A stretch of 64,000 nt of DNA, from assembly GCF_024710845.1 (NCBI RefSeq), contig NZ_JANJTZ010000034.1, forward strand, positions 36,878 to 100,877, read 5' to 3'. A program made the position numbers and the translations under genes. The stretch's first letter is position 1, and each line of letters begins with the position of its first letter. This document shows positions 1-10,517 of this stretch, in pieces. The notes beneath the pieces are model-generated. The model saw only the letters and a program-made list of their open reading frames with translations, searched no databases and was not told the origin of the DNA. This DNA comes from Mesorhizobium sp. Its GTDB lineage: Bacteria; Pseudomonadota; Alphaproteobacteria; Rhizobiales; Rhizobiaceae.

Positions 1-1
1 G

Positions 2-103
2 GACGGCACCGGCTATAGGTCGACCATCGCCTGGCGCACGGGCGACCGGCTCGGCGTCACATTCCACGGCACCGAGCCCAAGCCCCACTGGCACTACGGC
101 TGA
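2..103 (+). CDS. PilZ-domain protein, C-terminal fragment (cut by window start)
   Basis: Only the last 33 codons are visible, ending in TGA. The segment WRTGDRLGVTFHG is the terminal beta-strand of a PilZ-type domain and closely parallels WRTMTDIGVAFH at the end of the neighbouring PilZ gene on the opposite strand. PilZ domains often bind cyclic di-GMP through RxxxR and D/NxSxxG motifs, but those lie outside the window, so ligand binding cannot be judged. The gene converges with the neighbouring PilZ gene. Confidence 0.6.
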   Translation, partial: DGTGYRSTIAWRTGDRLGVTFHGTEPKPHWHYG

Positions 104-165
104 GGCGGGCCGGCGACGAAGCCGGCGCCGCGTGATTTCACCTGGCGAACGATCCCCTCAGGCGT

Positions 166-459
166 TCAGGGCTGGTGGAACGCCACGCCGATATCCGTCA
201 TCGTGCGCCAGCGCGCGACCGCCGGCCGCCAGCCGATGTCGCCGCCGAACCTGACCAGGAATTCGCTCGGAATGGCAAAGGTCTCGCAGAAAGACAGGCG
301 CGCGCCGGTCTCCGACAGATTGCGCGCCACGCCCTCGAACGTGCTGGTGCCGCCGTTGAAGCTGATGGTCACGCTCTTCAGCGCCTTACGCCTCCCGGCG
401 AGGCGGCGTTCCGCAGGCATGGGCTGCTGCGCTGCCTTTCGAGTTGCGACATGAGTCAT
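166..459 (-). CDS. Small PilZ-domain protein
   Basis: A 97-residue protein that is almost entirely one PilZ domain. The N-terminal AERRLAGRRKALK matches the RxxxR signature, NLSETGARL matches the D/NxSxxG signature, and the protein ends in a WRTMTDIGVAF strand. Both c-di-GMP-contact motifs are present, so nucleotide binding is plausible. The start is the ATG at 459 because a GGAGGAG ribosome site sits just upstream; a longer reading frame exists but lacks support. A diguanylate cyclase gene near 18 kb is a possible but unproven source of ligand. The output target is unknown. It converges on the partial PilZ gene at the window start, suggesting a local PilZ pair. Confidence 0.75.
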   Translation of the reverse strand: MTHVATRKAAQQPMPAERRLAGRRKALKSVTISFNGGTSTFEGVARNLSETGARLSFCETFAIPSEFLVRFGGDIGWRPAVARWRTMTDIGVAFHQP

Positions 460-556
460 GGTCGGCTCCTCCTTCCTGGCGGAGACGTTGCAAACGCCAT
501 GCCACCCGCGCGTACCGGAACGGGACAGGCTCGAATGGTCGGGCATCGGCAGACGT

Positions 557-1162
557 TCAGGCGCGCTCCGCAAGAACGAGGGAGCGGATCATGTCCAGGC
601 GGGAGCGCCGGAAATCCTCGCGGCTCCAGCCGCAACCCACCACCAGTTGGCGCCAACTCGTCGGGTGGACCAGGCTCCAGACCAGTTCAGCCGCCTGCTC
701 GGCACGCCACGCGCCGCCGAGGCGGCCGGCCGCTTCCAATCGGCCCAGGATCAGCTTCAGGCCGGCCAGCAGCGCGCCTTTCATCCGGTCGTCCCAGGCG
801 GATTCCGCCTCGGCATCGGTCAACGACTCCGCGTCGAGCAGGATGCCGACCGGATAGATCAACGGCAGATAATCAAGCCAGATATCGACATAGCGGAGGA
901 AGTCCTGCTCGTCGGCCTTCTGCGCCTGCGAGATCTGGCGAAGCCGCTGCACATGGTCGGACTGCATATCCTTGTTGCGCGCCATCGCGGTTAGCAGGCC
1001 CGCGCGATTTCCGAACGCGAGATAGACCGACTGCCGGCTGACGCCGGCCGCCCTCGCGATGTCGGCCTGGCTTGCCTCCAGCCTGCCCTTTTCCGCAAAC
1101 AGCGACCAGGTGGCGTTCAGGATGGCGGTTCGGGTCGCCTCGCTGATCGGCTGCTTTTTCAT
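557..1162 (-). CDS. TetR/AcrR-family transcriptional regulator
   Basis: A 201-residue protein with the TetR architecture: a helix-turn-helix at about residues 25-50 (QADIARAAGVSRQSVYLAFGNRAG) followed by an all-helical ligand domain. It is divergent from the membrane protein at 1225. Between the two starts lie two identical-type inverted repeats, TTTAC-N4-GTAAA, the first touching the start codon. This suggests autorepression and repression of the neighbour. There is no Shine-Dalgarno sequence before the ATG because the operator occupies that space, so translation may be leaderless. The inducer cannot be inferred. Confidence 0.85.
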   Translation of the reverse strand: MKKQPISEATRTAILNATWSLFAEKGRLEASQADIARAAGVSRQSVYLAFGNRAGLLTAMARNKDMQSDHVQRLRQISQAQKADEQDFLRYVDIWLDYLPLIYPVGILLDAESLTDAEAESAWDDRMKGALLAGLKLILGRLEAAGRLGGAWRAEQAAELVWSLVHPTSWRQLVVGCGWSREDFRRSRLDMIRSLVLAERA

Positions 1163-1202
1163 TTTACACCCGTAAACTGATGGGTTATTTTACCCATGTA
1201 AA
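1163..1202. promoter_or_regulatory. Double TetR operator, two TTTAC-N4-GTAAA palindromes
   Basis: Two 14-bp inverted repeats with identical arms: TTTAC ACCC GTAAA at 1163-1176 and TTTAC CCAT GTAAA at 1189-1202. Their centres are 26 bp apart, roughly two and a half helical turns. They fill the gap between the divergent TetR gene (start 1162) and the membrane-protein gene (start 1225). Identical arms with different spacers are typical of paired TetR sites; assignment to this TetR is by position. Confidence 0.7.
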
Positions 1203-1224
1203 CCCCCCCGTCGGAGATTGCCAG

Positions 1225-1929
1225 ATGTCCAATCTTCCCCTTCTCACCCATCTCGTCGCAGGCGGTGTCACCTTCGTGTTCTTCTGGGGCGCCGTCCTCG
1301 CCGTCAAGGGCAGTCCCAGACACAGGTTCTGGGGTCGCCAGTTCTTCATTTCCCTCGTTCCGGTCGGCCTGTCCGTCGGCGGGATTCTGATCCTGAGATC
1401 CGAGACGTTCGATCCGGCTTCGATGGTCCAGTTCATCTATCTGCTGCTCTGCCTGCTGACGGTCGGCACGGTCGGGTGGACGGCCATCCGCTGGAAAGGC
1501 GATGTGGAACGTTTCCGCGGCCCGCATTTCAAGCTGCTCGGCCCGGCGATGTTCGTCAGCGGCGCCATCGTTCTCGCCGCCGGAGCCGCGTCCGGTCAGC
1601 CGCTCGCCATGATCCTGTCGAGCATCGGGCTCGTCTACGGCAGCGCCATGATCCGCTTTGCCTGGCTCAAGACACCCCTTCATCCGAAATGGTGGCTCGG
1701 CTGGCATCTGAACTCCGTGCTGCTCTTGTCGTCGGCAGTCCACGGAACGCTGCTCGCGGTCGTCTACCGGACGCTGGTGGATCCTGCCGGCTTCGACGCG
1801 GCACAGCTCGTCACCCAGCCGGGCACCTTGCTGCTCGCGTTGGCGCTGCGGGTTCATATCGGGCGGCGGCGCGGCGTGCCTCTGCGCTTCCTCGCGGTTC
1901 CTCGCCGGGCCGGATTGGTCGGAGCATGA
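1225..1929 (+). CDS. Multi-pass membrane protein of unknown function, under TetR control
   Basis: A 234-residue protein with about six to seven hydrophobic segments, e.g. LVAGGVTFVFFWGAVLAV, FISLVPVGLSVGGILIL, FIYLLLCLLTVGTVGW and LLGPAMFVSGAIVLAAGAA. It ends in a basic tail. I do not recognise a named family with confidence; the layout resembles DUF2306-like or haem-lacking predicted membrane proteins. The ATG at 1225 is chosen because GGAG lies 8 bases upstream; an ATG at 1180 falls inside the operator region and has no ribosome site. Divergence from a TetR regulator with two shared operators suggests a substrate-inducible membrane function such as efflux or detoxification. Confidence 0.7.
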   Translation: MSNLPLLTHLVAGGVTFVFFWGAVLAVKGSPRHRFWGRQFFISLVPVGLSVGGILILRSETFDPASMVQFIYLLLCLLTVGTVGWTAIRWKGDVERFRGPHFKLLGPAMFVSGAIVLAAGAASGQPLAMILSSIGLVYGSAMIRFAWLKTPLHPKWWLGWHLNSVLLLSSAVHGTLLAVVYRTLVDPAGFDAAQLVTQPGTLLLALALRVHIGRRRGVPLRFLAVPRRAGLVGA

Positions 1930-1955
1930 AGACCGGGCAGGCCCGGACACGGAAA

Positions 1956-1979
1956 GGGCCGCGGAGTGTTCCGCGGCCC
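1956..1979. terminator. Bidirectional hairpin between convergent genes
   Basis: A perfect 10-bp stem, GGGCCGCGGA / TCCGCGGCCC, with a GTGT loop. It lies between the membrane-protein gene ending at 1929 and ilvC ending at 2014. T-rich bases follow on both strands but there is no long U run, so it could serve both converging transcripts with moderate efficiency. Confidence 0.6.
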
Positions 1980-2013
1980 CTTCAGTTTCAGTCCGTCAGG
2001 CACTTACGCCATT

Positions 2014-3725
<1,712 letters not shown>

Positions 3726-3735
3726 GCTCCGGATG

Positions 3736-3751
3736 CGTAACGAACGTTACG
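3736..3751. promoter_or_regulatory. Candidate TetR operator, CGTAAC-GAAC-GTTACG
   Basis: Six-base arms CGTAAC and GTTACG around a four-base GAAC spacer, 10 bp upstream of the TetR start at 3725. Size and position fit a TetR autoregulatory operator. The arms share the G-TAA core with the operators near 1.2 kb but differ in sequence, consistent with a different TetR protein. Confidence 0.5.
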
Positions 3752-3814
3752 GTTCGGCTCCGATACTGCATCCGCCGAGTAGGTGCAAGCGATGAATCGA
3801 TTGATCTGCCTTGA

Positions 3815-5074
3815 TCACCCCAGCCGGGGCTCGGCCCGCGCGGAGAACGCCGCCCAGTCGGCTTCGATCAACCCCGTCGCCGCCAGCGGTCGCGCCAGCA
3901 TCCCCGACACCATCAGCGCCAGGATGCGCGGCACGGGCGGCACTTTCGCTACCGTCGCGACCAGCGTGTCACGCAGGAACGGCACGACGACCGAATCCGA
4001 CTGGTAGAAGGGTGTCAGCACCAGCGACAGCATCTGGAACAGCCGCACATGAAACCGCCGGGTCGCCGCATAGGCGGCGAGCGCGTCGGCGATGTCGGGA
4101 TAGAGGCGCAGCGCCTGCGCCAATGCCGCCGCATCGAGCAGCGCCATGTTGGCCCCCTGCCCCAGTTGCGGGCTGGTCGAATGCGCCGCGTCGCCGATGA
4201 CGGCGAGATTCCGTCCCGCCGGCACCTTCAGCGTATGGTGGCCATAGCGCGCCAGCGTCAGGTCGTCGAAGGACGCGATCTGGTCGAGATAGGGCTGGCA
4301 GTCGGGCCAGTATCCTCTGACCTCCTCCTTCCAGGCCTCGATCCCCCGCGCCCTGACGGCCTCCGCCTCGGTCGGCTTCAGGCTCCAGAAGAAGGCGGAC
4401 ATCTGGCCGCCCGCGGGCGCGATGCGGCCGATCGGCAGCACCCCGATCATCACCCGCGCCTTGACGTAGCGCTGCTGCAGCGCGTTGCGGTCGAAGCCCT
4501 CGCCGTGCCAGCCGAGCGAGGCCCAGAACGCGCCGTAGGCAAGTGGCCTCGGTTCCGCCGGCTTGTAGCAGGACCCCTTGAGGCGCGATTTCGAGCCGCT
4601 CGCATCGACGACGAGGTCATATGCCCCGAGCGCCATGCCGCCCTCCCCGGTCAGGGTCGCGCCCGACGTGGAGACTTCGATGCCGGTCGCTTCGGTCGAG
4701 GTACGGATCGGAATTCCTGCCGCGCCGACGGCGTCGTGCAGGACGTTGAAGAGCGCGGCCCGGTGAACGCCAAGGCCGAAACGCCCGCCCGGCAAGGCGT
4801 CGTAGCGGACGTCGAGCACGGTGCGGCCGGTTCGGGCGTCGGCGCCGTGCAGCCGTTCGATCCGCGCGCCCTGCGCCAGCATGGCCGGCATGAGCCCGAG
4901 CTTCGACAGCACGCACATCCCCGTCGGCTGCAGGATCAGCCCGGAACCCAGCGGCTTGGGAGCGTCGAACTTCTCCAGGATCTCGACCCGATGCCCGTCG
5001 CGCGACAAAAGCAGCGCGGCCGCCAGCCCTGCCGGTCCGGCGCCGACGATCGCGATCCTGAGTGAAGACGCCAT
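3815..5074 (-). CDS. FAD-dependent aromatic-hydroxylase-type monooxygenase
   Basis: A 419-residue flavoprotein of the PHBH/salicylate-hydroxylase class. The N-terminus carries the dinucleotide-binding motif IVGAGPAGLAAALLLSRDG followed by an acidic strand end (EILEKF). The C-terminal half has the FAD-ribityl motif GDAAHSTSPQLGQGANMALLDA. Enzymes of this class use NAD(P)H and O2 to hydroxylate aromatic or polyketide substrates; the substrate here cannot be read from the sequence. The ATG at 5074 is chosen because a G-rich ribosome site (GGGGGCAGGG) precedes it; an in-frame start 45 bases upstream lacks one. It lies 69 bp downstream of an SDR reductase in the same direction, so the two may form a small operon. 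Confidence 0.87.
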   Translation of the reverse strand: MASSLRIAIVGAGPAGLAAALLLSRDGHRVEILEKFDAPKPLGSGLILQPTGMCVLSKLGLMPAMLAQGARIERLHGADARTGRTVLDVRYDALPGGRFGLGVHRAALFNVLHDAVGAAGIPIRTSTEATGIEVSTSGATLTGEGGMALGAYDLVVDASGSKSRLKGSCYKPAEPRPLAYGAFWASLGWHGEGFDRNALQQRYVKARVMIGVLPIGRIAPAGGQMSAFFWSLKPTEAEAVRARGIEAWKEEVRGYWPDCQPYLDQIASFDDLTLARYGHHTLKVPAGRNLAVIGDAAHSTSPQLGQGANMALLDAAALAQALRLYPDIADALAAYAATRRFHVRLFQMLSLVLTPFYQSDSVVVPFLRDTLVATVAKVPPVPRILALMVSGMLARPLAATGLIEADWAAFSARAEPRLG

Positions 5075-5143
5075 GCCCTGCCCCCGTTTGCACCGACCTA
5101 AGACGGTCGCCAATGGCAAATCAACCGGACATCGCGGCGCAAC

Positions 5144-6175
5144 CTATCTCTTCACCAGCCCCAGCCGCACCAGGCTCTCGCCCGTCGCGACGATCGCCTC
5201 CTCCGGCGGACGCGGCGACCAGCCGAGGATCTGCCTGGCCTTGGCGCCGGAGGCGTTCCTGATCTTGCCGAGTTCGGGGTCGGCGACGGCCCTCAGCGTC
5301 GGGCTGAACAGTGCGCCGATCCGGAGGAGCCAGTTCGGCATCACCCGCGTCGGCACCTTGCGCGCGGCAGCACCCATGCCGGACTTCAGCGCCCGCGCGA
5401 TCTCCTGCACCGTCATGAAGTCGCCCGACACCGCCAGGAACCGCTCGCCCTTGGCCTCCGGCCGCGTCATCGCCAGGAGATGCAGGTCGGCTACGTCGCG
5501 CACGTCGACCACGCCAAACATCAGCTTGGGCAGCGCCGGCGCCCTGCCTTCGAGAAGGGTGCGGATGACGACGACGGACGCCGAATAGTCCGGCCCGAGA
5601 ACAGGGCCGAAGACGACGACGGGATTGACGGTCGCGAGTTCGAGCCCGTTTCCCTCGCGCGCAATAAAGTCCCAGGCCGCGCGTTCGGCGATCGCCTTCG
5701 ACTTGACGTAGGCGGCGACATGCTGCGTCGGATCCGTCCAGTCCGTCTCCGCATAGACCGCGCCGCTGGGCGGCCTGCCATAGCCGATCGCCGCAAAGGA
5801 CGAGGTCAGCACCACGCGTTTCGCGCCAGCGTCGCGCGCGGCCCGCAGGACCCTGAGCGCGCCGTCGCGCCCCGGCGCGATCAGCTCGTTCTCGTCCTTC
5901 GGCTGGGCGACAGGCAGCGGCGAGGCGACGTGCAGCACGTAGTCGCAGCCGGCCGACGCCTCGTTCCATCCTCCATCACCCATCAGATCCGCCTCGGCGA
6001 AGCTCAGCCTGTCGCCCGGCTCGCAGCCGCCCTCGCGCAGCATCGCCCGCACCTGCGTCTCGCGCGAGAGCGAGCGCACCGTCGTGCGCACCCGATAGCC
6101 GGCGTCGATCAGCCTGATGATGCAGTGCGCGCCGATGAAGCCGGAGCCGCCGGTGACCAGGACAAGTCCGCTCAT
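5144..6175 (-). CDS. NAD(P)-dependent epimerase / aldehyde-reductase-type extended SDR
   Basis: A 343-residue extended short-chain dehydrogenase of the dihydroflavonol-4-reductase/aldehyde-reductase group. The N-terminal Rossmann motif is GGSGFIGAHCIIRLIDAGYRV, the serine region is VVLTSSFAAIGYG, and the catalytic YxxxK is YVKSK. The conserved NPVVVFGPVLG segment and the MFGVVDVRDVADLHLLA strand are as expected. Such enzymes reduce aldehydes or ketones with NADPH; the natural substrate is unknown. It lies just downstream of an HxlR regulator in the same orientation (14-bp gap) and upstream of the FAD monooxygenase, suggesting one redox-related transcription unit. Confidence 0.85.
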   Translation of the reverse strand: MSGLVLVTGGSGFIGAHCIIRLIDAGYRVRTTVRSLSRETQVRAMLREGGCEPGDRLSFAEADLMGDGGWNEASAGCDYVLHVASPLPVAQPKDENELIAPGRDGALRVLRAARDAGAKRVVLTSSFAAIGYGRPPSGAVYAETDWTDPTQHVAAYVKSKAIAERAAWDFIAREGNGLELATVNPVVVFGPVLGPDYSASVVVIRTLLEGRAPALPKLMFGVVDVRDVADLHLLAMTRPEAKGERFLAVSGDFMTVQEIARALKSGMGAAARKVPTRVMPNWLLRIGALFSPTLRAVADPELGKIRNASGAKARQILGWSPRPPEEAIVATGESLVRLGLVKR

Positions 6176-6188
6176 GGGGCCGTCGCTC

Positions 6189-6599
6189 TCAGATTTCGGT
6201 TCGGTCGAACTGTTCGCGCGCTGCTTTCACCCGGTCGAAATTGCCCTCCGCCCACATCAGCAGGTGTTGCAGCGAATCGTACATCGAACGGCCGAGATCG
6301 GTCAGGCTGTATTCGACGCTCGGCGGCTTCGTCGGAAACACCTCGCGATGGACGTAGCCGTCGCGCTGCAGGTCGCGCAGCGTCTCGGTCAGCATGCGCT
6401 GCGAAATGTCGGGCACGAGGCGGCGCAGCTCGCCGAAACGGTATGGCTTTTCGGCGAGCGCCATCAGCAGCAGCGAACTCCACTTGCCGAAGATGTTCTG
6501 CACCACGTTGCGGATCGGGCAATTGGCGAGCCCGCCCTGCGCGACATTGGCACGGTAGATCTCGATCTTCTGGCGGGCGGAGGCGATGCGGGCGTCCAT
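6189..6599 (-). CDS. HxlR-family transcriptional regulator
   Basis: A 136-residue winged-helix regulator of the HxlR type. Its hallmarks are CPIRNVVQNIFGKWSSLLLMAL with the conserved cysteine near the N-terminus, and RFGELRRLVPDISQRMLTETLRDLQRDG in the recognition region. The start at 6599 has a GGAAGGAA ribosome site. It is divergent from a quinone-oxidoreductase-like SDR at 6713, the same arrangement as Escherichia coli ytfH/qorB. HxlR proteins with a conserved N-terminal cysteine often sense electrophiles or oxidants, so it probably controls the divergent reductase in response to quinone or aldehyde stress. This is inference from context. Confidence 0.87.
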   Translation of the reverse strand: MDARIASARQKIEIYRANVAQGGLANCPIRNVVQNIFGKWSSLLLMALAEKPYRFGELRRLVPDISQRMLTETLRDLQRDGYVHREVFPTKPPSVEYSLTDLGRSMYDSLQHLLMWAEGNFDRVKAAREQFDRTEI

Positions 6600-6712
6600 T
6601 GCGGTTCCTTCCAGGTAACCAGTGGAGTTCAAACTGCCTTCTTTACGCAGCCACTGCAATATACAATTTAGTGCTGGTCTCGAAAAGAGAGCTTGTTTCA
6701 AAGGAGCCAGCA

Positions 6713-7600
6713 ATGTCCGACACCATCTTCGTCACCGGCGCCTCCGGCCATCTCGGCCAGGCGATCATCTCCCACCTTCTGGGCAGCCAGGGCGTCGCGC
6801 CGTCGCGCATCGTTGCCGGCAGCCGCAACCCCGAAAAGCTCGCGGACCTCGCGGCGAAAGGCGTCAGCGTCGTCAAGGCCGATTTTGACGATCCCGCCGG
6901 GCTGGAAAAGGCCTTCGCGGGCGCCGGCACGGTCCTCATCGTTTCGACGGACGTCCTGGACGGCGCTGGCACGCGCCTGCGCCAGCACAAGACGGCGGTC
7001 GCCGCCGCGAACAAGGCCGGCGTGAGCCGCCTCGCCTACACATCGATCCCCATTGCCGACACGTCGAAGATTTCCTTCGCGCCCGACCATTCCGGCACCG
7101 AGGAGGCGATCAAGGCCACCGGCCTGCCCTATCTCATCTTCCGCGACAGCTGGTACCAGGAAAACCTGTTCATGAGCCTGCCGCAGGCGCTGAAATCAGG
7201 CCAGTGGTACACCTCCGCCGCCGACGGCAAGACCGCCTTCGTCGCGCGCGACGACATCGCGGCGGCAATCGCCGGCGCGCTCGCCAATCCGGCGGCCGGC
7301 AGCGTCACCTACACGCTGACGGCCGAGGAAGCACTGACCAAGGACGAGATCGCCGCGCTCGCCACCGAGATCACCGGCAAGCCAATTCAGGTCGTCCGAC
7401 TCAGCGACGAGCAGCTGGCCGGCGGCATGAAGGCGGCCGGCGTTCCGGAGGCCTTCATTCCCACCCTCGTCTCCTTCGACACTGCCACGCGCGCAGGCGA
7501 CCTCGCTACCGTCACCAAAGACACCGCGACGCTTTCGGGCCGCAAGCCGAAGTCGCTGCGCGACTTCCTGACCGAGAACAAGGCGGCTCTTCTCGGCTGA
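6713..7600 (+). CDS. NmrA-like NAD(P)-binding protein, quinone oxidoreductase QorB type
   Basis: A 295-residue atypical SDR. It starts with the Rossmann motif VTGASGHLGQAIISHLL and reads like QorB (type 2 NADPH:quinone reductase) and NmrA-type proteins: G-S-RNPEKLADLAAKG, ADFDDPAGLEKAFAGAGTVLIVS, and a C-terminal TYTLTAEEALTKDEIAALATEITGK-type region. The catalytic YxxxK of classical SDRs is absent, as usual in this family. The ATG at 6713 has AAGGAG 7 bases upstream. The divergent HxlR gene is its likely regulator. The role is probably reduction of quinones with NADPH to avoid redox cycling, or redox sensing. Confidence 0.83.
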   Translation: MSDTIFVTGASGHLGQAIISHLLGSQGVAPSRIVAGSRNPEKLADLAAKGVSVVKADFDDPAGLEKAFAGAGTVLIVSTDVLDGAGTRLRQHKTAVAAANKAGVSRLAYTSIPIADTSKISFAPDHSGTEEAIKATGLPYLIFRDSWYQENLFMSLPQALKSGQWYTSAADGKTAFVARDDIAAAIAGALANPAAGSVTYTLTAEEALTKDEIAALATEITGKPIQVVRLSDEQLAGGMKAAGVPEAFIPTLVSFDTATRAGDLATVTKDTATLSGRKPKSLRDFLTENKAALLG

Positions 7601-7642
7601 TCCGGTCGCCTTGGGGATGCCGGTTCCGCCGGCGTCCCCTCC

Positions 7643-9562
7643 TCAGATCGCGACCTGTGTGCCGATCTCGACCACTCGGCCGGTCGGGATCTGGAAATAC
7701 TCCGTTGCGTCGGAGGCGGTGCGCGCGAGCGCTATGTAGAGCCTGTCCTGCCATAGCGGCATGCCGGACGTGGCAGAAGCTTTCAGCGACCGCCGCGACA
7801 AGAAGAACGACGTTGTCATGATGTCGTATTTCCAGCCGAGCTTGCGGCAGATGGCCAGCGCCTTCGGGATGTTGGGCTGCTCCATGTAGCCGAACTTTAG
7901 CTTGACCCGCATGAACAGCGGGCTGACCGCCTCGATCCGCACACGTTCGCTGTCCGGAACGCGCGGCTGCTGCAACGTCACGATCGTCAGGATGACGTTG
8001 TTCTCATGCAGCACCTTGTAGTGCTTGAGACTGTGCATCAGCGCGGTTGGCGCGCTGAGCGGGTCGCTGGTCAGGAACACCGCCGTGCCCGGAACCAGCG
8101 TCGGCGGCTTCTTGGTCATCTGCTCGATCAGGAAATCGAGCGGGATTTCGGACTTGCGGGTCTTCTCGAAGAGCATTCGCGAGCCGCGCACCCAGGTCAC
8201 CATGATGAGGGCCATGACGCTGGCGACGGCGAGTGACACCCACCCGCCATCGATGATCTTCACGGCGTTCGCCAGGAAAAAGCCGCTATCGACCACGGCA
8301 AAGACCGCCGTTGTCGCGACTGCCAGCGGCAGAGCCCAGAGCCAGCGCCGACGCATCACGACAAAGAGCAGGATCGTTGTCACCAGCATTTCGCCGGTCA
8401 CGGAAATGCCGTAGGCGGCGGCGAGCGAACTCGATTCCGCGAACCCGACCACCAGCCAGACGACGCCGATGTAGAGCAGCATGTTGACGCGCGGCATGTA
8501 GATCTGGCCCTGCTGGCTGGCCGACGTGTGTTGCACTTCGATGCGGGGCAGAATGTTCAGCGCCACGGCCTGCCGCGTCAGCGAATAGGCTCCCGAGATC
8601 ACCGCCTGGCTGGCGATGACGGTCGCCGCGGTCGCCAAGATCACCATCGGCAGCAGCGCCCAGGGCGGCAGCATCTCGAAGAAGGGATTGTGCGGCTGCC
8701 CGCCGTGCGCGAGCACGAATGCACCCTGGCCGAAATAGTTCAGCAAGAGGCTCGGAAAGACGATCGCGATCCAGGCAATCACGATCGGCCGGCGACCGAA
8801 ATGGCCGAGGTCGACATAGAGCGCCTCCGCGCCCGTCACCGCCAGGAACACCGCGCCGATGGTGACAAAGGCGACATCCGACTGCGAGAACAGGTAGTTG
8901 AGTGCGTAGTACGGGTTGAGCGCCAGAAGCACGCCCAGATCGTCTGCGATATGCGACAGGCCGGAGATGCCCAGCGCGAGAAACCAGACGGCGGTGACCG
9001 GGCCGAAGACGGACGCGACGCTGCCAGTGCCGAAGCGTTGCACGAAGAACAGTACAGACAGGATCGCGATCGTGATCGGCACGACATAGGGCTCGAACGC
9101 GGGCGTGACGACCTTCAGGCCTTCGACCGCCGACAAGACGGAAATGGCAGGCGTGATGATCGCATCGCCGAAAAACAGCGCCGCCCCGCAGATGCCGATC
9201 GCAAGGATGGCGCCGGAGCCTCTGGTCACGCTGCCGCGCGCCAGCGCCATCAGGGAGAGGGTTCCGCCTTCCCCCTTGTTGTCGGCGCGCAAGACGAAGA
9301 CGACATACTTAATCGTGACGATTAGCGTCAGCGCCCATACGATTAGCGACAGCAAGCCGAGCACGTCCGCGCGGCTAGCCAAGCCCCCGCCCGACGACGC
9401 GTGCAAGGCCTCGCGGAAAGCATAGATCGGGCTGGTGCCGATGTCGCCATAGACGACGCCCAGCGCCCCAAGGATCAGGAGCTTCAGGCTTTGCGGCCGA
9501 TGTTCGGACTCCGTGTCCGAACCATTCTCGGATGCCGGCTTTTCCGATACCGCTTCGACCAT
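7643..9562 (-). CDS. kup: Kup-family potassium uptake protein
   Basis: A 639-residue inner-membrane K+ importer of the KUP/HAK/KT family, driven by proton symport. The family signature [20 protein letters not shown] lies near residue 35. About twelve transmembrane segments follow, including [24 protein letters not shown], then a C-terminal cytoplasmic domain ([21 protein letters not shown]). The ATG at 9562 has a GGAG in range; an in-frame GTG 15 bases upstream is possible. It is transcribed alone, with no clear regulator in the gap. Length and motif order match full-length Kup; no truncation is seen. Confidence 0.95.
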   Translation of the reverse strand: MVEAVSEKPASENGSDTESEHRPQSLKLLILGALGVVYGDIGTSPIYAFREALHASSGGGLASRADVLGLLSLIVWALTLIVTIKYVVFVLRADNKGEGGTLSLMALARGSVTRGSGAILAIGICGAALFFGDAIITPAISVLSAVEGLKVVTPAFEPYVVPITIAILSVLFFVQRFGTGSVASVFGPVTAVWFLALGISGLSHIADDLGVLLALNPYYALNYLFSQSDVAFVTIGAVFLAVTGAEALYVDLGHFGRRPIVIAWIAIVFPSLLLNYFGQGAFVLAHGGQPHNPFFEMLPPWALLPMVILATAATVIASQAVISGAYSLTRQAVALNILPRIEVQHTSASQQGQIYMPRVNMLLYIGVVWLVVGFAESSSLAAAYGISVTGEMLVTTILLFVVMRRRWLWALPLAVATTAVFAVVDSGFFLANAVKIIDGGWVSLAVASVMALIMVTWVRGSRMLFEKTRKSEIPLDFLIEQMTKKPPTLVPGTAVFLTSDPLSAPTALMHSLKHYKVLHENNVILTIVTLQQPRVPDSERVRIEAVSPLFMRVKLKFGYMEQPNIPKALAICRKLGWKYDIMTTSFFLSRRSLKASATSGMPLWQDRLYIALARTASDATEYFQIPTGRVVEIGTQVAI

Positions 9563-9668
9563 GGAACCAAGCTCCACCCGTGACGGGCCGCCCGGGATGG
9601 GCGCTGTCCGTTATTCCTGCTGCAATGCAAAAGCAACGGCAATATCTATGGTTCCGCTCCGGTCTAGA

Positions 9669-10409
9669 TCACCACCCACAGGCCGAAAGGAAGCGGCGCA
9701 CGGTCGCCGCCATGCCGAATTCCAGCGCATCCGCCGTCAAGCCGTGGCCGATCGACACTTCCGCGAGCTTCGGTATCCTCCTCGCCAGTGCCGGCATGTT
9801 GGCGACGGTGAGATCGTGCCCGGCGTTGACGCCGAGACCCGCGCCGATCGCGGCATCCGCCGTCTTTCCTAACATTTCCAGCAGCTTGGCAGCCTTTTCC
9901 GAATCATCGTAGCAGCCGCCATAGGGGCCGGTGTAGAGTTCGATCCGATCTGTACCGGTCGCCTTCGCCGCCTCCACCTGCGCCGGATCGGCGTCGGCGA
10001 AGAGCGAGACGCGCATGCCGCCCTTCTTCAGCCGCGCCACGATCGGCTTCAGCCGCTCGAGCTCCGCGCGAAAATCCCAGCCATGGTCGGAAGTCGCCTG
10101 CGACGGATCGTCCGGCACCAGCGTCACCTGCTCCGGCTGGTGCTTTTCCACCAGTTGCAGGAAATCCTCGCTCGGGTAGCCCTCGATGTTGAACTCGGCC
10201 TTCGGGAACTCGTCGTCAATCAGCGCGCGCAGCGGCGCGAGGTCGGAAAACCGGATATGCCGCTCGTCCGGGCGGGGATGCACTGTCAGGCCATGTGCCC
10301 CTGCGGCAAGCGCGATACGCCCGAGCCCGGTGACGCTCGGCCACGGCAGGTCGCGGCGGTTGCGCAGCATGGCGATGGCATTGAGGTTGACGGAGAGCTT
10401 GGCCGGCAT
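9669..10409 (-). CDS. pdxJ: Pyridoxine 5'-phosphate synthase
   Basis: A 246-residue TIM-barrel enzyme that condenses 1-deoxy-xylulose 5-phosphate with 3-amino-2-oxopropyl phosphate in the DXP-dependent pathway of vitamin B6 synthesis. Conserved segments are [15 protein letters not shown] at the N-terminus, [13 protein letters not shown] (active site), [39 protein letters not shown] and VNAGHDL. An alternative ATG lies four codons upstream; neither start has a strong ribosome site, and the shorter form matches typical family N-termini. It is divergent from the SpoIIAA-like gene at 10518. Confidence 0.95.
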   Translation of the reverse strand: MPAKLSVNLNAIAMLRNRRDLPWPSVTGLGRIALAAGAHGLTVHPRPDERHIRFSDLAPLRALIDDEFPKAEFNIEGYPSEDFLQLVEKHQPEQVTLVPDDPSQATSDHGWDFRAELERLKPIVARLKKGGMRVSLFADADPAQVEAAKATGTDRIELYTGPYGGCYDDSEKAAKLLEMLGKTADAAIGAGLGVNAGHDLTVANMPALARRIPKLAEVSIGHGLTADALEFGMAATVRRFLSACGW

Positions 10410-10517
10410 GATGGTCCGCATGGCAGTTTCGACGCCGCCTTATAGGGCCTTTCGGCGGAACAGACACCGCCATTCGAGTGTTCCAGTGTCAACGTCGCGC
10501 ATCCGAAGGGACAGACC

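Noticed and set aside
109..126. GCCGGC-N6-GCCGGC hairpin between the two PilZ genes
   Set aside because: The arms are only 6 bp and common in GC-rich DNA, and no T tract follows.
6620..6656. CAGTGG..CCACTG inverted repeat in the HxlR-QorB gap as an operator
   Set aside because: The arms are 6 bp with a 25-bp spacer, too long and weak to claim.
5480..6712. Long in-frame upstream extension of the QorB-like gene
   Set aside because: It runs antisense to the SDR and HxlR genes; the true start at 6713 has AAGGAG and a family-typical N-terminus.
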